Shown piece after piece: positions 17,591 through 25,476 of a stretch of 64,000 bases of DNA. Under the pieces are notes generated by a model, which saw only the letters and a program-made list of their open reading frames with translations, did no database searches and had not been told where the DNA came from. Positions within the stretch are counted from its first letter, which is position 1, and every line of letters starts with the position of its first letter. A program made the position numbers and the translations under genes. This DNA is from AP-15 sp963845735 (GTDB lineage: Bacteria > Pseudomonadota > Alphaproteobacteria > ATCC43930 > CGMCC-115725): positions 231,504-295,503 of the forward strand of contig CAWJTR010000003.1 of the NCBI GenBank assembly GCA_963845735.1. The letters are read 5' to 3'.

Positions 17591-18319
17591 ATGCCGACGA
17601 TCGATGGACGGCACCTGCTCGCCGACCTCAAGCGGCTCGCCGAATTCGGCCACTACAAGACCGGGGTCCACCGCCCGACCTATTCGCCCGATGATGTCGC
17701 TTCGCGGCATTGGCTCGCCGCCGGCTGCGCGAGGCCGGGCTCGATCCGGTCATCGACGGCATCGGCAATGTAATCGGCTATGATCCGAAAGCACATCGCC
17801 GGCTGCTGGTCGGCTCGCACAGCGAAACTCAACCCTATGGCGGCTGGCTCGACGGCGCCCTTGGCGTGATCTATGGGCTCGAACTCGCCCGCGCTTTCGC
17901 CGCCGACCCCGATTGCGCCGGCCTTGGCGTCGAGGTCGCCACCTGGGCCGACGAGGAGGGGCATTACAGCAGCTGATCTCGGCAGCCGCTCCTATATCGG
18001 TACGCTTGGCGAGGACGAGATCGACCGGATCACCGGCCGCGATACCGGCAAGCCGCTGCGCGCAGCTCTCGCCGAAGCCGGATTTGCCGGCCGGCCGCGC
18101 ACGCGGGTCGAACCCGGGCGCTATGTCGGTTATCTCGAAGCCCATATCGAGCAGGGCGACACGGCGGACACGACCGGGATGCGCATCGGCGTAGTCGAGA
18201 CGATTGTCGGCATCCGCTATTTCCGCGAGATCCAGATCGCCCGCATCGCGCCGGTCAGCCCCCAGCTGATCCTGTCGCACATCGCGGAGCGGGTGCTCGG
18301 CCTGCCGAAATCGTATTAA
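17591..18319 (+). pseudogene. Chimeric pseudogene: M20 carbamoylase fragment joined to acyl-CoA dehydrogenase C-terminus
   Basis: The first part is an N-carbamoyl-L-amino acid hydrolase (M20 Zn-hydantoinase/carbamoylase family): IDGRHLLADLKRLAEFG, then after a frameshift near 17710 LREAGLDPVIDGIGNVIG, LLVGSHSETQPYGGWLDGALGV, ATWADEEGHY, and after a second shift near 17968 DLGSRSYIGTL and YLEAHIEQGD. At codon VGIR the frame passes directly into YFREIQIARIAPV...GLPKSY, the last 34 codons of an acyl-CoA dehydrogenase. A deletion has therefore fused two genes. The product cannot be an active hydrolase: its C-terminal half is gone. Confidence 0.85.
18218..18319 (+). repeat. Second copy of the acyl-CoA dehydrogenase 3' end (102 bases)
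   Basis: Matches 17011-17112 at 93 of 102 positions including the stop codon. Eight differences are synonymous or in the stop codon and one gives Ile to Val. The divergence points to an ancient paralogue rather than a fresh local duplication. Confidence 0.85.
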
Positions 18320-18340
18320 CGGGGGGAGTGGAGGAGCCGG

Positions 18341-19147
18341 ATGACGCTGCGCGTGGCGATTGGTGGGTTCGGAGCGATCGGCAAGGTGATCGCAGGGCGG
18401 CTTGACCGGGGGATCGAGGGACTGGCGCTTGCCGCGGTGTCGGCCCGCGACACGGCGCGCGCCGAGCGGGCGTTGGCCGGCTTTGCCCGGCCTGTCCCCG
18501 TGCTGCCGCTGTCTGAGCTCGGCGGCTGCGCCGAGATCGTCGTCGAATGCGCGCCGGCCCATCTTTTGCGCGAGATCGCCGAGCCCGCGCTGGGCCATGG
18601 CCGGCTGGTGATCGTGCTGAGCTGCGGTGCGCTGCTCGATAATTTCGATCTCGTCGACCTGGCGCGCCGGCATGGCGGTCGCATCCTGGTGCCGACGGGC
18701 GCGTTGTTGGGCCTCGACGCGGTGGCAGCCGCGGCCGAGGGCGGCATATCGAGCGTGCACATGATCACGCGAAAGCCGCCTGGCGGCCTGATCGGCGCGC
18801 CTTATCTCGTGGAGCACGGCCTCGGCATCAACAACTTGGCGGAGGCCAAGCGGGTCTTCGCCGGCAATGCGCGCGAAGCTGCCCGCGGCTTTCCGGCGAA
18901 CGTCAACGTCGCCGCGGCATTGGCGCTCGCCGGGATCGGCCCCGAGCGCACCACGATCGAGATCTGGGCCGACCCCGGGGTTACCCGCAACATCCATCAG
19001 ATCGAGGTCGAAGGCGACGCCGCGCGCTTTTCGATGCAGATCGAGAATGTGCCCTCGGCTGAAAATCCGAAGACCGGACGCCTGACGCCGCTTTCGGTCG
19101 TCGCCGCACTCAAAAAGCTTACGAGCCCGCTCGCGGTAGGGACCTGA
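18341..19147 (+). CDS. L-aspartate dehydrogenase
   Basis: 268 residues. An N-terminal Rossmann motif GGFGAIGKVIAG binds NAD(P), followed by SCGALLDNFDL, VPTGALLGLDAV and the active-site region NIHQIEVEGDAARF with the family's catalytic His219. The family oxidises L-aspartate to iminoaspartate/oxaloacetate and can feed NAD synthesis in place of NadB. The length is typical. It begins 22 bases after the chimeric pseudogene with a GGGGGAGTGGAGGAG ribosome site. A nicotinamidase gene lies 1 kb downstream, so a link to NAD metabolism is plausible but not proven. Confidence 0.88.
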   Translation: MTLRVAIGGFGAIGKVIAGRLDRGIEGLALAAVSARDTARAERALAGFARPVPVLPLSELGGCAEIVVECAPAHLLREIAEPALGHGRLVIVLSCGALLDNFDLVDLARRHGGRILVPTGALLGLDAVAAAAEGGISSVHMITRKPPGGLIGAPYLVEHGLGINNLAEAKRVFAGNAREAARGFPANVNVAAALALAGIGPERTTIEIWADPGVTRNIHQIEVEGDAARFSMQIENVPSAENPKTGRLTPLSVVAALKKLTSPLAVGT

Positions 19148-19156
19148 CCGGCAGCT

Positions 19157-20052
19157 TCACTCCGCGACGAGCAGCAGATTGTGCGCGTCGCCCGGGCGGA
19201 ACGGCGGGTCAGCTGCGACATAGGCCGGCCAACCGGCCTCGGCCATCCCGAAATCGACCAGCAGGCCAAGCATGCGATAACCGAGACCGCCGAGCAGGTC
19301 ATGGATCGCCTGGCGATCGTCTCCGCCTCATGCCCGGTTTCCAGGACAAGCACCGGGCGAAAGCGCGCGAGTGTCGCGGGGGCGCCGTCGAGCACCTGCC
19401 GTTCGCTGCCCTCAACATCGATCTTTATCAAATCGATCCGATCGAGGCGGTGCTCGGCGGCAAGCGAATCGAGGTTGCGCAATACCACCTTCAGGGCTTC
19501 CTGTCCGGCAGCGGCGGGTCCGATGCGGGCGGTCCCGGTGTCGACACGGACCGAGCTCACGATCGGCACGGCGAATTTGGCGGTTCCGTCATGATTGCCG
19601 ACAGCGCAGCGAATGACCTCGGCTTGAACGAGGGCGTTGGCCACCAGTGTCTTGTCGAGGGCGGCGGCGGCGCGCGGCGCCGGCTCGACCGCCAGCACCC
19701 GCCCTGCCGGACCGACTCTGCGGGCGAGCGGCACGGCCCATTCGCCGAGATTGGCGCCGACGTCGATCGCAACCCCGCCGGGGCTCAGAAAGGCGAGCAC
19801 CGACGGATGGACTGCCGGCGAATGCAGCAATGCGTGCCGGCCGCGCGCGTCGAGCGGGTGCGGCACATAGACGAGATCGCCGTTGCGGTGGAGGGCAAAA
19901 CCGCCGGGCCATTCCCGCTCCAGCCGCGCCAGCAGACGCTTTTCGCGCCAGCGCCGCACCAGGCGTCCGCCGAGCAACTCGGACTCGCCAGGCGGGCGTA
20001 GCTTCCACAGCGCCTTCAACGGGCGAAGATCGCCAGTATCGGTGGCGCGCAC
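19157..20052 (-). pseudogene. FkbM family methyltransferase, frameshifted
   Basis: SAM-dependent FkbM methyltransferase: VAIDVGANLGEWAVPLARRVG (SAM motif I), VLAVEPAPRAAAAL, VDTGTARIG, IDLIKIDVEGSERQVLDGA and VLVLETGHEAE. After this, near 19321, the frame needs a one-base correction to continue DRQAIHDLLGGLGYRMLGLL and end RPGDAHNLLLVAE at 19157. Uncorrected, the frame runs into unrelated sequence. Start GTG 20052 has GGAGGG upstream. Either a real null or a one-base sequence error; the remainder is well preserved. Confidence 0.8.
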
Positions 20053-20127
20053 GATGCCCTCCCGCTTGCGCAACCAGGGTGCCGATATGAGTGTTATCGG
20101 TCGGATGAGTACATCCGCGAGGGACAA

Positions 20128-20760
20128 ATGAACCAAAACTCGTGCAGTTGGGCAGCCGACGATCGCGACGTTCTGGTGATCGTTGACGTGCAAAACGATT
20201 TCTGTCGCGGAGGAGCGCTGGCGGTGCCGGAGGGCGATGCGGTCGTCCCCGCGATCAACCGGCTCGCCGCGCAGTTCGCCCATGTCGTCCTGACTCAGGA
20301 CTGGCATCCGCCGGGACATATGTCCTTTGCCAGCTCGCATCTCGGCAAGCAGCCCTTTGAGACGATCGAGGCGGTTTACGGCCAGCAGGTCCTGTGGCCG
20401 GACCATTGCGTGCAGGGGAGCGAGGGAGCAGCCTTTCACCCCGGTCTTGCGGTCAGCCGCGCCGAGCTCGTTCTGCGCAAAGGCTTTCGGGCTGCGATCG
20501 ATTCCTATTCGGCATTTCGCGAAAACGACCGGCATACGCCCACCGGGTTCGCCGCCTATTTGCGCGAACGCGGCTTCGAGCGTCTGACCCTATGCGGGCT
20601 TGCGACCGATTATTGCGTGCTGTTTTCGGCGCTCGATGCTCGCGAGGAGGGTTTCGCGGTCCAAGTTGCTGTGGGCGCCTGCCGGGGGATCGATCTCGAT
20701 GGCTCGCTTGTCCGCGCGATGCGAGCGATGGCCGAGGCCGGGGTAACGTTTTGCGATTAG
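20128..20760 (+). CDS. pncA: Nicotinamidase/pyrazinamidase
   Basis: 210 residues of the isochorismatase-like hydrolase superfamily with all PncA signatures: catalytic Asp20 (DVQNDF), Lys118 (LRKGF), Cys163 (GLATDYCV), and metal ligands in TQDWHPPGH. It deamidates nicotinamide to nicotinate for NAD salvage. Divergent from the FkbM gene. The length and motif spacing are normal. Confidence 0.93.
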   Translation: MNQNSCSWAADDRDVLVIVDVQNDFCRGGALAVPEGDAVVPAINRLAAQFAHVVLTQDWHPPGHMSFASSHLGKQPFETIEAVYGQQVLWPDHCVQGSEGAAFHPGLAVSRAELVLRKGFRAAIDSYSAFRENDRHTPTGFAAYLRERGFERLTLCGLATDYCVLFSALDAREEGFAVQVAVGACRGIDLDGSLVRAMRAMAEAGVTFCD

Positions 20761-20774
20761 AACCAGTGTGGCGA

Positions 20775-21209
20775 TTAGAACCGGCGTGGGAGAGATCGGC
20801 GTTCGACCTGGAAGGTAGGCTGCTGCCTCGGCGTCACACGCGGGGCGAAGACACCGTCCGAAACATAATCCTCGGTGTTATCGCGCGGGGCTGATGGCGG
20901 CGCCCGACGAGCGGCGAAGCGCGGCTTGGGCGGCTTTTTTGCCGAGCTCGGGTGCTCGCTGATCCGCACGTCGAGATTATGTCCGTCGATTGCGGTCCCG
21001 TTCATCCCCGCGACCGCGAGCTTGGCGGCGCGCTCGGTCGCGATGTCGACAAAGCCGTAACGCAGCCGCTTTCCGGTCGCCGGGTCGCGGGCGACGAAAG
21101 CGCTCAACACCATCCCGAACGGGTCAAAGGCCTCGGCCAGCTGATCGTCGGTGAAATCCGGCGGCAGGTTCGCGACGAACACATTGCCCCGGAAATATTG
21201 CAGTCTCAT
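20775..21209 (-). CDS. RRM-domain RNA-binding protein
   Basis: About 144 residues. An RRM at residues 5-85 shows RNP2 (VFVANLP) and RNP1 (LRYGFVDIA, with the aromatic Tyr/Phe positions kept). A basic, proline-rich tail follows (KKPPKPRFAARRAPP). It resembles the single-RRM glycine/arginine-type RNA-binding proteins of Proteobacteria and Cyanobacteria, some cold-induced. ATG 21209 is preferred over GTG 21218 because GAGGGG is at the right distance. It stands alone, convergent with pncA. Confidence 0.87.
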   Translation of the reverse strand: MRLQYFRGNVFVANLPPDFTDDQLAEAFDPFGMVLSAFVARDPATGKRLRYGFVDIATERAAKLAVAGMNGTAIDGHNLDVRISEHPSSAKKPPKPRFAARRAPPSAPRDNTEDYVSDGVFAPRVTPRQQPTFQVERRSLPRRF

Positions 21210-21419
21210 CGGCGCCACCCCTCGGCTCGGCCATCCGCCCGCAAACGGGTGGCAAGATGGATGGCGTCATCGCGGCGGGGGAATGTTGACTTTGCAGTGC
21301 TGCATTGCACAAGGAGCGGCCCGGGCGTTGTCGACCGGAGGAAGCGACAAAGGCTTGCCGGGCGAGAAATGCCGGGCGAGATTGAGCGGTGATTTCTTCG
21401 TCGGAAAATTGGAGATGGG

Positions 21420-22562
21420 ATGATCCCGCGTAAACGCAGCACCTTTTCGGCGATCGTCGACCGGCCGCCGCTCAAATTGCCCGGTCGCGCCCGGATCGTC
21501 GTGTGGACGATCGTCAATCTCGAATTCTGGTCGATCTCGCGGCCGATGGCGCGGCAGGTGCTACCGGCGCCGACCGGCCAATTGCTGCTGCCCGACGTGC
21601 CCAACTGGACTTGGCATGAATACGGGATGCGGGTCGGGGTTTGGCGCTTTTTCGATTTGTTCAGGCGCCTCGGCATTCGCCCCACCCTTTCGATCAATGC
21701 GCGGGTCTGCGAGGAATACGAGCGCGTGGCGCATGCGGCGCGCGAGGCGGGCTGGGAATTTATGGGCCACGCCTGGGAACAGATGCCGATCCACAAAGTC
21801 GACGACCAGGCGGCGATGATCGCCAAATCCCTGGATGTGCTCGGACGTTTCGCCGGCGTCAGACCCAAGGGATGGCTCGGGCCGGGGTTGACTGAGACCT
21901 ACGAGACGCCCGAACTGTTGGTCGGCGCCGGCATCCAATATATCGGCGATTGGGTCTATGACGACGAGCCGACCGAGATCCGCACCAAGCGCGGCCCGCT
22001 CGTCACCTTGCCTTACTCGGTCGAGCTCAACGACATCCCGATGATGCTCGTCCAGCACCACGAATTGGGCTATTTCACGCAGCGCTGCATCGACAGCTTC
22101 GAGCGGCTCTATGAGGAAGGGGCCGAGCGGGCCAAGATCATGGCGATCGCGATCCATCCCTACATCAGCGGCCAGCCGCACCGCATCAAATATCTCGAAG
22201 CGGTCTACGACCATATCGCCCGCTATGCCGGCGTATTGTACTGGAACGGAATCGAGATTCTCGACTGGTATAAGCGAATGCGGGCCGGCTGGATGATGGC
22301 GGGAAAGCAGGCTGGGCGAGAAGAAACCCGGCCCGCTCGCCGGGATCAAGGTCATCGATCTGACCACCGTCGTGTTGGGGCCGCTGGCGACGCAGATATT
22401 GGGCGATCTCGGCGCCGAGGTGATCAAGATCGAAGCGCCCGAAGGCGACATCATGCGCTATGCCGGCCCGGCGCGCCATCGCGAGATGGGCCATGTTTTT
22501 TTGAACCTCAATCGCAACAAACGCTCGCTTGTCCTCGATCTGAAACGCCCCGAGGCGGCTGA
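21420..22562 (+). CDS. Polysaccharide deacetylase family protein (PuuE-like)
   Basis: About 300 residues show NodB/PuuE-type deacetylase homology: NWTWHEYGMRVGVWRFFDL, LGIRPTLSINARVCEEY, GWEFMGHAWEQ (metal-ligand His region), RPKGWLGPGL and IMAIAIHPYISGQPHR. PuuE-like members hydrolyse allantoin-type or other C-N bonds. Beyond residue 292 (GWMMAGKQAG) the frame runs on to 22562 over the out-of-frame start of the CoA-transferase gene, so the last 85 or so residues are artefactual and a one-base indel near 22296-22312 is likely. First gene of a cluster with CoA-transferase and aconitase X. Confidence 0.82.
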   Translation: MIPRKRSTFSAIVDRPPLKLPGRARIVVWTIVNLEFWSISRPMARQVLPAPTGQLLLPDVPNWTWHEYGMRVGVWRFFDLFRRLGIRPTLSINARVCEEYERVAHAAREAGWEFMGHAWEQMPIHKVDDQAAMIAKSLDVLGRFAGVRPKGWLGPGLTETYETPELLVGAGIQYIGDWVYDDEPTEIRTKRGPLVTLPYSVELNDIPMMLVQHHELGYFTQRCIDSFERLYEEGAERAKIMAIAIHPYISGQPHRIKYLEAVYDHIARYAGVLYWNGIEILDWYKRMRAGWMMAGKQAGREETRPARRDQGHRSDHRRVGAAGDADIGRSRRRGDQDRSARRRHHALCRPGAPSRDGPCFFEPQSQQTLACPRSETPRGG

Positions 22563-23523
22563 CGTGCTGTGCGCGCTGGTTCGGAGAAGCGATGTGTTCA
22601 TGCACAATATGCGCCCGCAAGCGATGGCGCGGCTCGGCTTCGCCTACGAACGATTGCGCGAGCTCAATCGACGGCTGGTCTATTGTTCGGCGCATGGCTA
22701 CGGGCAAGACGGACCGCTTGCCGACCGGCCGGCCTTTGATGACATCATCCAGGGAGCGAGCGGCTTTGTGGCGCTGGAACAGGCGACCGGCGGCGAGGCG
22801 CGCTTTGTCCCGACCCTCGTCGGCGACAAGACGGTCGGACTGACCATGGTCTATGCGGTGATGGCGGCCTTGCTGCAGCGTGAGCGCACCGGCGTAGGTC
22901 AGGCGGTCGAGGTGCCGATGCTCGAAACCATGACCGCCTTTGTGATGGCCGAACATATGGGCGGGCTGACCTTCGACCCGCCGATGGGACCGCCCGGCTA
23001 TTCGCGCATGCTGGCGCCCGACCGGCGCCCCCACCGCACCGCTGACGGCCATATCTGCATCCTGCCCTATAGCGACCGGCACTGGAGGGATTTCTTCCGC
23101 ATCGCCGGGCGGCCCGAACTTGCCGATGATCCGCGCCTTGCCAACGCGCAAAGCCGCAGCAGCCACGTCGCCGAGCTCTATGCTCTGATCGCCGAATGCG
23201 TATGCGGCAGAGCAACTGCTTATTGGCTCGCCAAACTCAAATCCGCCGATATTCCGTGCGGGCCGGTCAACCAGTTGGCCGAGTTGGCTGATGACGAACA
23301 GCTCGCTGCCGTCGATTTTTTTCCGCTGACCGACCATCTCTCGGAAGGTCGCATCCGGATAGTTCGGCCGCCGGTGCGGTTCGGCGATGCTGATTGCGCC
23401 TTGCGCCATCACGCGCCGCGCCTCGGCGAGCATTCGCGCGAGATCCTGCGCGAGGCGGGGCTTGGCGCGAACGAGGTCGAGGATCTGATCTCCCGTGGGA
23501 TTGCGATTGCCGCGCCAGAGTAA
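22312..23523 (+). CDS. CaiB/BaiF family CoA-transferase
   Basis: About 403 residues of class III CoA-transferase. Homology begins LGEKKPGPLAGIKVIDLTTVVLGP, and ATQILGDLGAEVIKIEAPEGD, NRNKRSLVLDLK, the region of the catalytic Asp (HGYGQDGPLADRPAFDDIIQG) and GRPELADDPRLAN follow. In frame, a TGA lies at 22294, and the only candidates that keep the first beta-strand are CTG 22312 or a start restored by an indel (ATG 22296 is one frame off). GTG 22372 would truncate the fold. It transfers CoA between carboxylic acids. The stop lies 6 bases before the aconitase X large subunit. Confidence 0.87.
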   Translation: MGEKKPGPLAGIKVIDLTTVVLGPLATQILGDLGAEVIKIEAPEGDIMRYAGPARHREMGHVFLNLNRNKRSLVLDLKRPEAADVLCALVRRSDVFMHNMRPQAMARLGFAYERLRELNRRLVYCSAHGYGQDGPLADRPAFDDIIQGASGFVALEQATGGEARFVPTLVGDKTVGLTMVYAVMAALLQRERTGVGQAVEVPMLETMTAFVMAEHMGGLTFDPPMGPPGYSRMLAPDRRPHRTADGHICILPYSDRHWRDFFRIAGRPELADDPRLANAQSRSSHVAELYALIAECVCGRATAYWLAKLKSADIPCGPVNQLAELADDEQLAAVDFFPLTDHLSEGRIRIVRPPVRFGDADCALRHHAPRLGEHSREILREAGLGANEVEDLISRGIAIAAPE

Positions 23524-23529
23524 CACGCG

Positions 23530-24762
23530 ATGCGGCTGACTGCCGAAGAACGGGCGATGCTGGCCGGCGAGCTTGGCGAGCCAAGGCGCTGGGCGATCGC
23601 ACACCAGATCGCCGTCGGCGGGTTCTTCGACGCCGCCGACTTCGTCCCGGTCTCGCAAGCGCACATCATGGCCGATACCGAATCCCTGGGCGAGGCCGGA
23701 GTGCGGTTTCTCGAAGGCCTCGCAGCGGCGCCGGAGGCTGAGCGGCGGGTGCGAGTGCCGTCGATTACCGATCCGCGCGGCATCGATTTTGCCGTCTATC
23801 GCCGGCTCGGGCAGAGTGATTGGATGGTGGCGCTCGAGCGGCGGGCGATCGACGCCCTGCGCGCGTTCGGCGTACTGATGACCGATACCTGCATCATCTA
23901 TCAGACCATCATAGCGCCGGTGCGTGGTGACCATGTGGCCTATGGCGACACGGGGGTCGTGATCTATTCGAACAGCGTCTCGGGCGCGCGCACCAATTTT
24001 GAGGGTGGGCCTGCGGCTCTGGCCGCGGCGTTAACCGGCCGCACCCCCCGTTATGGCTATCACCTCGATAAATGCCGCCGCTCCACCAGGCGGTTCCGGC
24101 TGACCGACACGCCAAGCGAATTCAGCGAATGGGGGGCTGTTGGCGGCATCGTCGGCGAGGCCTGCGGCTCGTATTGGCAAGTGCCGGTCATCGAGGGTGT
24201 CGCCGAAATCCCCAGCTCCGACGCCTTGAAGCATTTCGGCACGGCGCTGGCAAGCTTCGGCTCGGTGGCGTTGTTTCACATGCCCGGCATCACCGCTGAG
24301 GACGCCGCCTTTGCCGGGCCGACGCCCGAGGCAGTGGCCATCGGGCGTGTCGAGATCGACGCCTTTGTCGCGCGCTATGCCGCGGCGGGCGACAAGCTCG
24401 ATGTCGTCGTGTTCGGCGCGCCGCAATTGTCGTTGTTCGAAATCGAGGCTGTGGCGCAGACGCTCGACGGACGCCAGGTCCACCCAGACACGACAGTGCT
24501 CATCACCACTTCGCCCGAGATCAAGCATGCCGCGGACCGGATGGGCCTGACCCAGCGGATCGAGGCGGCGGGCGCCGTCGTCGCGCAAGGCATCTGCTTT
24601 TACCAGAGCTATGCCCGCGAAATGGCCGAGACCAATGGCTGGACCCGGCTGATGACCAATTCGGCAAAGCTCGTCAACATCATCGGCGGCTATGGCTATC
24701 GGCCGAGCCTGGCCAGCCTCGAGCGCTGCATCGACTCGGCGGTCGCCGGCCGGATCCTGTGA
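23530..24762 (+). CDS. Aconitase X large (catalytic) subunit
   Basis: 410 residues of the AcnX catalytic domain (DUF521): MRLTAEERAMLAGELG at the start, FVPVSQAHIMADTESLGEAG, IYSNSVSGARTNFEGGP, WGAVGGIVGE and a C-terminal TNSAKLVNIIGGYGYR (family: NSGKxxHYxPG). The two-subunit AcnX enzymes include cis-3-hydroxy-L-proline dehydratase; archaeal members act on mevalonate 5-phosphate. Several residues differ from the hydroxyproline enzyme pattern, so a different hydroxy-acid or amino-acid dehydration is possible. It overlaps the small-subunit start (TGATG). Confidence 0.88.
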   Translation: MRLTAEERAMLAGELGEPRRWAIAHQIAVGGFFDAADFVPVSQAHIMADTESLGEAGVRFLEGLAAAPEAERRVRVPSITDPRGIDFAVYRRLGQSDWMVALERRAIDALRAFGVLMTDTCIIYQTIIAPVRGDHVAYGDTGVVIYSNSVSGARTNFEGGPAALAAALTGRTPRYGYHLDKCRRSTRRFRLTDTPSEFSEWGAVGGIVGEACGSYWQVPVIEGVAEIPSSDALKHFGTALASFGSVALFHMPGITAEDAAFAGPTPEAVAIGRVEIDAFVARYAAAGDKLDVVVFGAPQLSLFEIEAVAQTLDGRQVHPDTTVLITTSPEIKHAADRMGLTQRIEAAGAVVAQGICFYQSYAREMAETNGWTRLMTNSAKLVNIIGGYGYRPSLASLERCIDSAVAGRIL

Positions 24763-25181
24763 TGCCGATCCTATTGCGCTGTCACAAGGGCATCGGCCCG
24801 GCGGTCGTCGGCATCGCGCTCGTCGCCCCCGACAATTTCAGTGCGCGCTACGATCTTGACCGCGCCCGAGGGGTGTTCTCGCGCCCGAGCCACAAGTTGG
24901 CCGGCGAAAGCTATGTCGACCGGATCCTGGTTCTCGACAACGCCAAAGGCGGGGTCGCCACCGCTTGGATGCTGCATGAAATGGTGGCGCGCACGATCGT
25001 GCCGCGGGCATTGATCTTCAACCGTGTCAACCCGATCCTGGCGCAGGGTGCCGCTTTCGCCAACGTCGCGCTGGTCGACCGCTTCGCCGACGGCGACGTG
25101 ACTGGGCTGTTCCGCACCGGCGACGAAGTGCGCGTCGATCCCGCTACCGGCATCGTTGAAATCCTGAACCGCGACGAGTAA
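24762..25181 (+). CDS. Aconitase X small (swivel) subunit
   Basis: About 139 residues of the DUF126/AcnX swivel domain: ALVAPDNFSARYDLDRARGVFSRPSHKLAGESY in the place of the family 'G-x-D-x-x-T-G-x-[IV]-x-D-x-x-H-x-L-x-G-x-S' loop, then RILVLDNAKGGVATAWMLHEM (family: GKVLVxPxGxGSSxxSxVL). The GSS signature is altered to GGV-A-T, a notable departure from characterised enzymes. ATG 24762 overlaps the stop of the large subunit; GTG 24759 is possible. The pair should form the heterodimer. Confidence 0.85.
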   Translation: MPILLRCHKGIGPAVVGIALVAPDNFSARYDLDRARGVFSRPSHKLAGESYVDRILVLDNAKGGVATAWMLHEMVARTIVPRALIFNRVNPILAQGAAFANVALVDRFADGDVTGLFRTGDEVRVDPATGIVEILNRDE

Positions 25182-25239
25182 GGATTTTAGCTCCGAAGCC
25201 CCATATTTGACCGAATGGCGTGAGCCTCGAGGCAGCACG

Positions 25240-25461
25240 ATGTCCGAGTCAATGAAAGTGTTTCGTAGCCGCATCTTTAGCCGCATCGTTCCAACGGTTA
25301 AGGATATCGGGCTGTGGGGGCCGCAAGTGCAGGAGGCATTCGCGGCGATGGGGGCAATCGAGTTCGCCAAGGTCGATGTCGGCGCGTTATTGGAAAACGA
25401 TGCCCGAGTGGCGGAGGACTTCGACGCGGGCCTGCGGACGCGTGACGCCGCGCTGCCTTAG
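25240..25461 (+). CDS. Short hypothetical protein, possible gene remnant
   Basis: 73 residues from MSESMKVFRSRIFSRIVPTV, with GAGG upstream of ATG. The segment IVPTVKDIGLWGPQVQEAFAAMGAIEF and the acidic C-terminus look like the end of a larger helical (ferritin-like) protein, so this may be the surviving 3' part of a truncated gene. No start-proximal domain is present. It follows the AcnX genes by 58 bases. Confidence 0.4.
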   Translation: MSESMKVFRSRIFSRIVPTVKDIGLWGPQVQEAFAAMGAIEFAKVDVGALLENDARVAEDFDAGLRTRDAALP

Positions 25462-25476
25462 CGAGGTAAGGGAGGG

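Noticed and set aside
17750..18997. Minus-strand ORF of 415 codons
   Set aside because: Runs antisense to the carbamoylase pseudogene and aspartate dehydrogenase; no domain recognisable.
22186..23934. Long minus-strand ORF of 582 codons
   Set aside because: It lies wholly opposite the CoA-transferase and AcnX genes, has no recognisable domain and shows the Arg/His/Gln/Asp-rich composition typical of antisense frames in high-G+C DNA.
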